This document shows positions 28,805-38,503 of a stretch of 64,000 bases of DNA, one piece after another. Position numbers and translations under genes: made by a program. The notes beneath the pieces were generated by a model, which ran no database searches, had not been told where the DNA came from, and saw only the letters and a list, made by a program, of their open reading frames with translations. The stretch comes from Mesotaenium endlicherianum. Lineage: Eukaryota; Streptophyta; Zygnematophyceae; Zygnematales; Mesotaeniaceae. Positions within the stretch are counted from its first letter, which is position 1. Each line of letters begins with the position of its first letter. Location: positions 1,406,298 to 1,470,297 of the forward strand of contig WELA01011136.1 in assembly GCA_009602735.1 (NCBI GenBank), in the 5' to 3' direction.

Positions 28805-29518
28805 TGTAAGGTCATAGGTTTATAAAGTGCAATTTTAAGTTCCTTAAAAGAGTTTATTTTTATGGTCATTTTGATATAAAGTTCATCGATTTTGGTCGTA
28901 CTGAGAGAGTTAAGGATTTCCGAAGTTTAATTAGTTTTGAGGTCGGTTGACGACTGTCCTTGATTTGTGATGAGCGCGACCGTCGAATTGACCGACAACG
29001 TCGAGCGATCTGGCCCGTTAGAGTGAAAAACCTTCACGTAAGGTCGGCTGACGCGGAGTGCAGACTGCGTCGATTTACCTAGAAGTTTCGATTTAGCCTA
29101 GCGCGCCTAAGATAGAATATCCTAGTAATGTCGATGCATGTATGTGGACGTCAATTTGGCCCGACACGTCAGATGTGACTGATCTGGCATACTCTCAAAT
29201 ATTCAGGAAGGGACAAATTGACAAACACTTGGGAAATTCCCGTAGCTTCCTCCTAGAGAGAAGCACTTAGGCGGAAACATATAAATAGGCATAACTTCTT
29301 CATTCCTTATCAATTTTCACTTTTGTAAATTTGTACGAGTTTGTAATGACAACGCCTTTCATCCCACATCATATGTGAGCACTTTGTTGCTACTCAAAAT
29401 GTTGAGTAATTTTCCTAAGCTTTCTTTATAATATGCCGTTGCACTCTTAAGTATGATTGCAACTAGTTCTTTACCTCGTGAGTCACTACGCTTCCACTAG
29501 GGCACTCCGCCCCTTTCA
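28805..29518 (+). repeat. 3' LTR of element C
   Basis: 714 bp, the partner of 24673-25417, beginning TGTAAGGTCATAGG and ending CCCCTTTCA. The TATA region lies at about 29278-29287. Several small deletions relative to the 5' LTR suggest an older insertion than the two elements at 3.8-23 kb. Confidence 0.88.
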
Positions 29519-29523
29519 CTGGG

Positions 29524-30216
29524 TATGTCTCTCCCAGTACATCACCCTATGGCGCCCCTATCTTATTTGTTAAGAAGAAAGATGGTAATATGCAAATGTG
29601 TGTGGATTACAGAGCTCTGTACAGAATCACATCAAAGAACAAGTATACTTTACGCGGAATTGCGGACTTGCTTGATACACTGTCTGGTGCTAAAGTGTTC
29701 AGTAAGATTGATCTCAGAAGTGGTTATCATCAGATCAACTTTGCTGAGGGAGATGAATATAAGACTGCCTTTCGCACACGTTGTGGACACTATGAGTTTA
29801 ATGTGATGCCATTTGTACTGACTAATGCTCCTGCAACCTTCATGGGTGCTATGAATGACATTTTCTTACCTTACTTGGATAAATTTGTGCAACTCTTTTT
29901 GGATGACATTCTATTTTTCACTAAAAATGAAGCTGATTATGCTGAACACTTGAAGACAGTAATGGACGCTCTCAAAAAATTCCAATTATATGCTGAAATG
30001 AGCAAGTGTGATTTCTTTAAGGAGAGTATTGAATTCTTAGGACAGGAAGGCATTAGTGTGGATACTAAGAAAGTCCAGACCATAAGGGACTGGCCCGTAC
30101 CTCAATCATCTCAAAAGTTAGATCATTTCTCGAATTGGCTAATTACTACAGGAGATTCAATGAGAATTGCTCTACTAAAGCCAGCAAACTGCCTGACCTT
30201 ACTAAATAGGGCATAG
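29524..30216 (+). pseudogene. Element D reverse transcriptase
   Basis: This continues the frame cut at 24672. It carries [51 protein letters not shown] and LFLDDILFFTK. The catalytic Asp residues are present. Around 30110-30120 the frame is lost, where the expected thumb/connection segment becomes scrambled. Confidence 0.87.
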
Positions 30217-30690
30217 GGAATGTGTGGGAGGAAGAGCAGCAAGCTTCCAGACCCTTAACGATGCTCAGTGCTCTGCCCCTGTTCTCGCTATGTATGACCC
30301 CAGCAAACCTGTGCAGGTGGTTATTGACGCTTCTGACTTTGCCATGGGTGCTATTTTGATGCAACCTGCTAATAAACCACAAAGGATAGTAAGGTAAAGC
30401 AGGAGTGGCATCCGGTGCTTTATGAATCTATGAATTTCAATCCAGCAAAGATTAATTATTTTGTGCATGATAAAGAGCTGTTGGCTATCATTCATGTCCT
30501 CAAACAGTGGAGAATATACTTATATGGTAAAGCTTTTCAGGTGAATACAAATCATCTAGCTCTGACTCATTTTCAGAAGAAATCCAAGCTGTGGAGGAGG
30601 GAGAATCGTTGGAGCCAGATGCTGGTTGCAGTTCCAAGTCCAAATCGATTACAATCCAAGGAAGTTAGATCCTGCTAATGCCCTCTCTAA
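30217..30690 (+). pseudogene. Element D RNase H
   Basis: It is spread over several frames: VQVVIDASDFAMGAILMQ, NPAKINYFVHDKELLAIIHV, LKQWRIYLYGKAFQVNTNH. The residues match gypsy RNase H, but frameshifts and stops break the reading. Confidence 0.8.
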
Positions 30691-32220
30691 AAGACCTGAC
30701 CTGCAAGAGAGGAACATTAATCAGCATGCTGTAGATAAAGTTCTTCGTGCACTCACGTCACTTAAGGTGAAAAAAGTCCTTCTTTGAACAACTTAGGAAA
30801 GCCTACCTTTGTGACCCAACATTTGAGCCCAGCCAAACTGATGATGTGTGTCTTGCCACTGCACTCGGTTATAGGCTGAAGGGAGGGGTCTGGGTAAGTG
30901 AAACCACTTTAGGAAGGTTGAAGCTGGTGAATCCCAATGACTTGGAATCAAGGTCTCCCTTACTGCGTCAAGCTTATGACAGTTTACTGGGTGGACATTT
31001 GGGGCAGGCCAAAACTGTTGGCAAACTGGGAAAACACTACTACTAGGAAGGGTTTCTTCGGGAGGTCTTAAAGTATGTTAAGTCCTGTGATCAATGTCAG
31101 AAGAAAAAGTCTAGACACACACCACCCGGGGGGGGAATTACAACCACTACCTATCCCAGCTGGAAGGTGGGACACCATCTCAATGGACTGGGTGGTAACA
31201 CTACCAAGAACTGCCAATGGGCATGATTCAATATTGGCAATAGTGGACAAATTGACAAAAATGGTCATTTTCATCCCCAAGCTGTCAAGGTGATTGCCCT
31301 CGAAACTGCAAGACAATTTTGTAACCATGTAGTATGCCAACATGGGTTAACCTCCAATATCATCTCAGACAAAGACTCAAAGTTTACCTCCAAATTTTGG
31401 AGAGCCTTAATGAGGTTGATGGGAGTCAAATAGTTTCTTTGCACAGCAAACCACCTTCATACTGATGGGCAAATTGAAAGAACTAATCGAAATTTGCAAG
31501 AGATGCTAAGAGCTTGTATTAATCAAAATAAGATAATTGGGATGATCTGATGCCTCAAATTCAACAGTGCGGTGCATGCGCCACCGGGAAAGACTCCTTT
31601 TGAACTCAGTCTGGGTCGGATCCCTAAGTCTCCCTTAGATGTGCTAGGGGAGTCTCTGACTCATCCTGAGGGGATTGACAACCCGGTGTCTCTCCTATTA
31701 ACATAGGAGTTTGCTGAAACTCTGTCAGAAGTCCAGCAAAACTTGTACAAAGCACAAGAAACCCAATAAAGATATGCCAATCACCACCGCCGGGAGCTGA
31801 CATTTTCTAAGGGCAATTTGGTCAGCCTGCATTCTCAACACCTATACCTGCCTGGTGTGGTCAAGAAAAAGCTAGAGCTAATCTGGGTCGGTCCATACTC
31901 GGTGGTACGCCAAGTCGGTCAGAATGCTTAAAAACTGAACATGTCAGTGGATCACCCCGTCTTCAATGTCTCTTTCCTAGAACCATACATCAAGGGTGAC
32001 ACATTGTTCACAGGGCGGTTACCTGTCCATCCAAAACCAATCCTTGCTGTCCGGGATGGGGACCCTAAAGAATATGAGGTCAATAAGATTCTAGAAGCTC
32101 GCTCGGTTCGTCGATCATCTAAATACGTTATGAAATATTTGGTCAGATAAAAAGGATATGATGCTTCTGGAGACGCTTGGGAGTTTACAGACCTTTTAGT
32201 CAACGCAAAAGGGGCGCTGA
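30691..32220 (+). pseudogene. Element D integrase and chromodomain
   Basis: The zinc-binding region lies at 30846-31090 (GGHLGQAKTVGKL, then CDQCQ). The first catalytic Asp is in SMDWVVTLPRTANGHD. The core beyond 31293 is in broken frames (SDKDSKFTS, HTDGQIERTN). A GPY-like segment and a degraded chromodomain (EYEVNKILEARSVRRSSKYV) with a stop follow near 32148-32150. The module order matches the intact chromovirus at 5634-12233, but the sequence is clearly a different family. Confidence 0.82.
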
Positions 32221-32322
32221 AATGTTTCTATCTTTGGGAATTTGGTAGACCATCTTAACTGTCATGTCAGTTGACCTTGGAAGGTGACAGGCGGTCTTGT
32301 CTCCATTTATGTTGGAGGGGAA

Positions 32323-32578
32323 TGTCACAGTTAAATGTCATCATAGTGACAGATGTGACAGCCAGGCCCACCTTTAGCTAAGTTGGAGGGTATCCACCAC
32401 TTGAAAGGAGGGAGAGACCAACACATAAACAAATCACTCGACTCACCCTGCACACACATTCATTCTTTTATCTCCATTACACGAGCTCAATTAACTCCTA
32501 GTACCCACCTTGTAAGGTAAGGGAACAAATCTGCTCTAATAATACAAACTCACTTCTCTTTTTGCATCTACCGTGACA
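32323..32578 (+). repeat. LTR of element D family
   Basis: 256 bp after a purine tract GTTGGAGGGGAA. It starts TGTCAC and ends GTGACA, an inverted pair typical of LTR ends. It can be the 3' LTR of element D or also the 5' LTR of a following element, since a Gag-like ORF starts 45 bp downstream. Confidence 0.68.
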
Positions 32579-32622
32579 ATAAATGAGATCCTACTAACTA
32601 GTGCCTTGGCTACATGTGCAAG

Positions 32623-33909
32623 ATGGCTCCCACCACACAAAAGGAAGACAGGAAGCGCAAGGCAGAAGAAGCTAAGAGGACCATGGAGCGCTACCAGAAA
32701 GAGCTGGCGACAACATCCCTCACCAAAAGAGAACAAGATTGGGTCCGCAGACAACAAGAGGCAGCAAAGGAGGCATGAAGGAAAAAGTAATAGAAGGCTA
32801 AAAACCTCGGGATAAACGAGGAGGAGAGACAAAAGAAACAGCAAGAGGAAGCGGCGACTGCGGAGGAAGAAAGGAAGAAGGAGGAAGCTGAAGAGCAGTA
32901 GAGCCTGGCCACCTAAACATATACTGTGGTGGGTCGCCAAACCTTTGATAACTTGAATAAGGCATTACTGGCAGCCCATGATATCAACAAGATTGCCCCG
33001 CAAATAGTGTTGCAGAAGCAGGTAGCTAAAGCTCTGGATAGGTATATTGAGACACACACTGGCGTTGTCCTCTACAAAGACGATGCCAAGATGGAGGGGT
33101 CTACAGCAGAGTAGGCGCGATTCTTTGCAGATGACTCGGAAGATAAGCCAATACCAGTACCTGGTATAGGGGGGGATTAGAGGCTCATCAAGATGGTGAG
33201 CATGCAGCCCAACAGCTTACAAGATGTCTTATTTTACTAGACGCTGCTTCCAGCCTACAATGAAGTTGAAAGGAGGAAGTGGAGCACTTGGCCAGGGAAA
33301 CAGGGTAGTAGATGTTCTCTCCTCACTGCTTCCCTTCTAAGCTGGAAAAGGCTGAACATGGGCCACAATACTACCAGCAGCCCATGGATAAAAGGTGGAT
33401 GACCGTCACTAACAGGAAGCAACAGTGTGAACGGGCCCATCCAGATGACTTCCACTATGGGCTGGACGGTTACCTCATCCTGCCACCTCACATTGCTTCC
33501 TGGGATCCCAGGCTTAAGTAACATGAATGCAAAAACCAGGGAGCATAGGAGGAGAGGACGAGACTACTTCTCTAAGGGGATGCATGCCTTTGTCAAATGG
33601 GCAAAGAATGCAGGCAGGATAGATATCAGCAAGTTGAAGGCCAAGCAACCTCTAGCTCGTCCTAAGAAAGGGCGGGCAGTAGATTTCTCCATGTCTACCA
33701 GGGAGCAGGATGACTTGGTTGGTGAGACCCCAACCCTCTCTGAGGAGGAGGATGAGGAGGATGAGGAAGTGGAACAGGGCAGATGTGTAGCGTCAATCTC
33801 TGGAGCTCAGGAGACTCAGAGGCAGGCAGAGGCAGGGACTCGTAGGGGACCAAGAGCAGGAGGATGGATTGTGACTCCTACTGTGGAGGCAACAATACCT
33901 CGGGCTTGA
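32623..33909 (+). pseudogene. Gag-like remnant with charged coiled-coil region
   Basis: It begins with an ATG (MAPTTQKEDRKRKAEEAKRT) and a Lys/Glu/Arg-rich helical stretch to about 32900. It continues through broken frames (RQTFDNLNKALLAAHDINKI) to a better frame at 33513-33909 with KGMHAFVKWAKNAGRID and an acidic EEEDEEDEEVE run. It lies between an LTR of family D and the Gag tail of family E, so ownership is unclear. No enzymatic domain is seen. Confidence 0.5.
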
Positions 33910-33956
33910 TCTCCCAACCCACCTGCCCACGCAGAGGAAGAGGCAGAGTTGACTGT

Positions 33957-34200
33957 ACTTGGTAGCAGAGAGAGGCAAAAAATCCCCGGAGGACAGAGCT
34001 CCTAGAAGGGGAACTCGCGATGTGGTCAGAGGTATACTAGCCACCCCCTCCAGTCAAGGACATGTGCCCCTTGCCAATGTATTTCAGCATCCTATTGGTT
34101 TGCCTATCTATGAAGAAATCAACACCCAGGTGGTAGGACTGTCCAGGTCTAGGTCCAGATCTTAGTCCCCTAATCCTGGAGCTCCAGGAACATAGAAACC
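33957..34200 (+). pseudogene. C-terminal end of Gag-like ORF, family E, copy 2
   Basis: The same sequence as 3-332 (GHVPLANVFQHPIGLPIYEE, ending in a Ser/Arg tail), with a deletion of about 90 bp relative to copy 1 and an early TAG. It leads into the second E-family LTR. Confidence 0.55.
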
Positions 34201-34340
34201 ATCCCCCAGTCAAGCCTTGCTGGAGGTCTCCCTGTTTACACTCCACGAAGGTAGTGGACTGAGAGTGGAGGTGACAGTTTATTGTCACTAGTGTGCCCCA
34301 CTAATGTTGTCGAGGCAACAACAATTGAAGTTGGAGAGAT

Positions 34341-35060
34341 TGTACTGAAACAGTAATTGGTAGATATAATATTTTGATAAATATAATAGTTAATCAATTT
34401 CAGCCGGCTGAATTTTAGTTGATACTTAGTTTGCTCGACTTTTAGTAATAATCAATTCAATGAGTCAGCCGAGAGCAGCAGGTTGAAGACAACTTAGGTC
34501 AGCTTGCTGACACCTTCTTTGACAGCCAGCTGACTTTCGTACTCGGTAGCAGCAAACTGCCTAGTCAGTCATGCATTTAAGTGTGAAATGCTAGAGTAAT
34601 GGCCAGATGACATCCTTAGGATGAATGGCGATTTGGGATGACAGGAGATGGTTGTGGATGTGGTTAGCCGAGGTCCTACCAACGTGGTTAACTCTCGGGT
34701 AGGCGGTGCCATCGCGCTTGCCGTTGAACAATGAACTCATGCCAGGCACATAGGCTAGGTATTACTTTCGAGTTCGGCATTCGGAAACGAGGCCAACTCT
34801 CTTGTACCGCTTATTGAGAGATCTGAATCCAATGCTAGAAGCCATTGATGCGAATTGTCTTCTACCCTTGCTTATGTATGAGTTTACAGATTGCATAATT
34901 GATGCTTGCTTACTTGCATTTGACTTAGAAGTATTGTTTAATGCTAGAGTATTGTCTTCGCTGTTTAATCGATTAATAAAAAATACTATAAAGAGTACTT
35001 GTTGACATAAAGATCTTATATTGATTATTAATTGCCTATTGGTAAGTCAATTCATTTTCA
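34341..35060 (+). repeat. LTR-like terminal repeat, family E, copy 2
   Basis: About 720 bp beginning TGTACTGAAACAG after GTTGGAGAGAT, collinear with 446-1165. The flanking 120 bp to the piggyBac element hold nothing recognisable. Confidence 0.6.
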
Positions 35061-35201
35061 ATACCACACCCCTCCACAGAACAAAAGTATAATAAATGCA
35101 GTAATGATAGTATGGCCAAATGGGGGAAGTAAGGTGTGCAAAAACAAAGTGCAAAATAGACAGGTCTAATCTCCCTGAACTCTTAACACTAGATGCCCCG
35201 A

Positions 35202-35219
35202 TGCACCCTATAGGGTGCA
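35202..35219. repeat. 18-bp perfect palindrome near the left piggyBac end
   Basis: TGCACCCTA followed by its exact reverse complement, 15 bp inside the left terminus. Single TGCACCC copies recur near both ends. Confidence 0.8.
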
Positions 35220-35499
35220 TATGACATATTTGGGTGCATTTAGAGACCCCTCTAGTACAGGCTGTCATTTATTGTGCATTTATTCATTTTCTCTAAAATT
35301 AAGTTTAAACGATTGCAAATGTTGCCGAGTAGCCGCGATTAAATTGGCTACCAAATCAGACGAGTTTTCACAACATTACAAGTGAAAAAGTACACCCTCT
35401 GAACCGGTCTGAGCAAAAAATGAAACAGCGAATCTGCTAACTTTCGCGAGAAAGTAGGAGAGCCTCTTCTTCTTCGTAGCATTTCTTACTCAATCCACC

Positions 35500-37770
35500 A
35501 TGGCTGCAGGTGAAACTTTGTCTAATGTCTTCGTAGGTCTCTTCATCTATGTTAGCATAGTTTTTTTCCGATCGTAGATGGACTTACGAGCAGTTTGCTA
35601 ACAATTGTGAGAAGTTCTTGTTAAAGGGGGAGGTTGTGAAGAAATCCGCGGCTAAGAATGGTGATGTGCAGTATTGAGTGAGGTTCTTGTACAATGGGAA
35701 GAAGGTATTGTGCACTGCTGACTTTGTAGAGTCACATTTGAGGCCTTTTGATTTTTCTGAAAAAACTACACATGCGGGTGTGTTCAAACAAATCTGCGAA
35801 ATAGAGCCTGACAGCCAGCCCACGGACACACTTAGAGAGGAGTCTATAGTGCCTAACACTTTACAGGTTGGTCCTATTGAGAGTTCTTTGAATGATAGTT
35901 GAGAGCCCTCTTCTCAAACCAAGAAGGGGAAGATAGGAAGGCTGGTCAAAAGTAACAGAAAAGCAGCACCTGCAGCGAGAAGCAAGTTCCGATTAGCACA
36001 GATTGCATCAGACAGGAGAGACAAGGAAAAGTGCAAGGTCTTAGACTCTGACAGTGAAGCTGCCAATGGCAGTGAAGCCTGCGGCAGCTTGGATTCCAAG
36101 GGGGAGGAGCAGCACAACTTACCCTTGAGCATGCATGAAGACCTGGAGGAAGATGGGAGCCCGGAGGAGTGGAATTGGAAGGTACTTGTCCCTGGTGATA
36201 GCTACAATGACATGTTGCTCAAGCCCACAAGAGACCATCATTATAATCTGCCGGGCATTTCTAATAAGAGCTTTAGAGGTCTATCTCCATCTGGTGTTCT
36301 TTGTCCTCTCATGCCTATATGGTTCTTTGAACAAATAGCAAAGGAGACAAATGCTTATGCTGTTTTGCACCAGGCTAAGGGTTGGATATCTTGCACTACT
36401 ACTGAGATTGTCATCTTCCATGGCTTGTGCATGGCTATGGGCTTGCATGCCCTTCCTAGTCTCAAGTGTTATTAGAAGTGCTTTTTGAAAGGACCCATCA
36501 CTCTTCCTAGCTTTGGCCGGTTCATGTTTACAAACAGGTTCAAAGAATTAGAAGGTACTTTCATGTGAAGGATAATCAGAATAAAAAGTGTTTTCCTCCT
36601 TACTCTAGAGAGTACAAGCTATGGCAATTGAAGCCTTTTACTGATTTTGTCTTGAGTACATTTAGGAAGTATTGTAATCCAGGAGAGACTTTGGCTATTG
36701 ATGAGAGAACCAATTCTATTAGGAATAGGCAGTAAACTATTAAATTATACTACCCGAGCAAGCCTTACAAGTATGGTATTGAAGTCTTTACTGTATGTGA
36801 TGCTATCACATAGTTTTGGTATGCATTCATCATATATGACAGAGTGGAGAGAGATGGCTTGGAGAGTGATGTGGTTTTAGACCTTGTAGCAATGCTCCCT
36901 GTTGGTAGATTGTTTACTTCTGTTGTGGATAAAGGATTCACCTCTCCTAACTTGTTTCAGCAATCAGCTAGACTTGGTCATGGTGCTACAGGCACAGTAA
37001 TTACTAATAGAAAGAACTACCCGGCTAATGATGTGTGGATGAAACCTAACGATTATCCTAAGGGTCATTGTAAGGCCGTTATAAATGAAAAGCTTCCTAT
37101 GATAGCATGCACGTGGCAGGATAAGAAACCTTGCGCATTTCTTTCTACAGCTACAGGATTAGCCCCTACTACACAGACTAGGCGTAATGGTAAAGATAAG
37201 CCTGTCATCCCTGCTCCTCAATTGGTAGAGCAATATAATTTGTACAAGGATGCTGTAGACCAGTATGATGGTTTGTGTCTGAAGAGGAACTACACTGCGG
37301 AGAGAGTATTGGTCAATAGAAAGTGGTGGCGTTGAGCATATTGGGGTATTTGGGATCGCTTGCTAGCAAATGTTTTCATCATGCTAAAGATGGACAATGA
37401 TGCAGCTGATAGGTTTGTGACGTACTTAGATATCGTGGATGAGATGTGTTCATTTTAGCATCCTAATGAGGCTGGCCCTCCTAGAGCGGTAACACGGATT
37501 ACTACTGCTCTACCTTCTCATGAGGGTAGATTTGCCCATAGGCACTTTCCTTCCAGGGTTCTTGATGAAAAGTGTAAGTACTGGAAGGTGTGTGCTGCTG
37601 GTCTTCACGGCCAACGTAGCTCAGGGAAGAGGCCGACAAAGACGAAGTACAAGTGTTTCCATTATGATGTTTTTCATTGTGCAGCATCTTGCTTTCAAAT
37701 GTACCACACTAATAGAGCTATAGAGCACCTAGATGTAAGTCCTAGAAAGGAAGCTAGGCAGAAGTAGAGA
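35500..37770 (+). pseudogene. piggyBac transposase (DDE_Tnp_1_7 family), degraded
   Basis: A possible start is CCACCATGG at 35496-35504, with a short first exon before a GTGAAA donor. Recognisable parts in order are FANNCEKFLLKGEVV; WFFEQIAKETNAYAV; the first catalytic Asp in LAIDERTNSI (about 36690); the second in SVVDKGFTSPNLF (about 36925); the third in DAVDQYDGL (about 37260); and a Cys-rich C-terminus (KYKCFHYDVFHCAASCFQMY, 37640-37705). Stops interrupt it, for example TGA at about 35677, TAG at about 36473, TGA at about 37333 and TAG at about 37456. Trp or Gln is plausible at each by a single transition. Family transposases excise and insert precisely at TTAA; this copy cannot. Confidence 0.88.
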
Positions 37771-38503
37771 TTTTGACATGTAAGACTTGCGTATATTTTC
37801 CTATTGTTCATGTTTGGTGCTGTATGCAGTATGTAGTATATGCCATGTGTATGTGAGTGTTAACGGATGCCTGCATTGACATTTGAATTTAAAATTTCCA
37901 CTACGATGATTTATAAGCATTATTTCATGTGTTATTTGGGAAAAAAAGGATTTTCTACCATTATTACTTATATATTTTAATTTTTCTTATAAAAACCAGT
38001 GGGAAGACAAGAGTGTATTAGTGTTGTGTATGATGTATCTTGACCAAAAACATGATGAATTGCTCACTAAGAGTGTATATGTACTTGACACCATTGTAAA
38101 TCAAAATGCACCCGAGAAAAAAGGCGCTCCTATGTGGGTGCATGTCCTTGGATGATTGTATCTTCTTCAATACTTCTCATATCACTCTAAGAATTTGAGG
38201 TACTCACTCATGATATGATAGGGCAGCCGTGGTCTAAATCCCAAGGGCTCAAGTGTTGACAATTATGAGATACAATGCCTCAAAGTTGGAGAAATATCGT
38301 GCGCTTATTCAGTATTATTGAATGCTATTTAAATCATTAATAACATTCATTATTAAATATGAAAGGTACAAAACCAGAATTCTTATGTTGTGTACTTCTC
38401 AAAAATTATGATTCATAGCTCCATTGGACTTGTTTTGTGAGCTACAAAAATTCCCAAACATGTGCACCCAAAAGTGTCAGTTCCACTGGCCATCTAGTGT
38501 TAA

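Larger units (their letters stand above)
24673..29518 (+). mobile_element. Ty3/gypsy element C, integrase-less, nested in element D
   Basis: A 4.8-kb LTR element with both LTRs, a primer-binding-site-like sequence, and gag, protease, RT and RNase H remnants. The RNase H frame runs straight into the 3' LTR, so integrase is missing. The flanks ATGGG (24668-24672) and CTGGG (29519-29523) are a near-match target duplication. A fragment of a D-type integrase in reverse orientation lies inside at about 26790-27023. Multiple stops and altered catalytic residues show that it is dead. Confidence 0.88.
24430..32578 (+). mobile_element. Decayed chromodomain Ty3/gypsy element D (5'-truncated)
   Basis: Pol begins abruptly at about 24430, is interrupted at 24672 by element C, and resumes at 29524 in the same frame. 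It then runs through RT, RNase H, integrase and chromodomain to a 256-bp LTR (32323-32578). There is no 5' LTR, Gag or protease upstream. Many stops and frameshifts follow 30120. Confidence 0.85.
35187..38499 (+). mobile_element. piggyBac-type DNA transposon with matching ends and TTAA duplications
   Basis: TTAA flanks both ends (35183-35186 and 38500-38503). The termini are inverted: CACTAGATGCCC at the left and the complement of CACTAGATGGCC at the right. TTAA target duplication is the hallmark of piggyBac. Inside is a decayed piggyBac transposase. TGCACCC motifs cluster near both ends: left at 35202-35219 and about 35231-35238, right at about 38107, 38136 and 38462. These are candidate subterminal transposase-binding sites. 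Confidence 0.92.
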
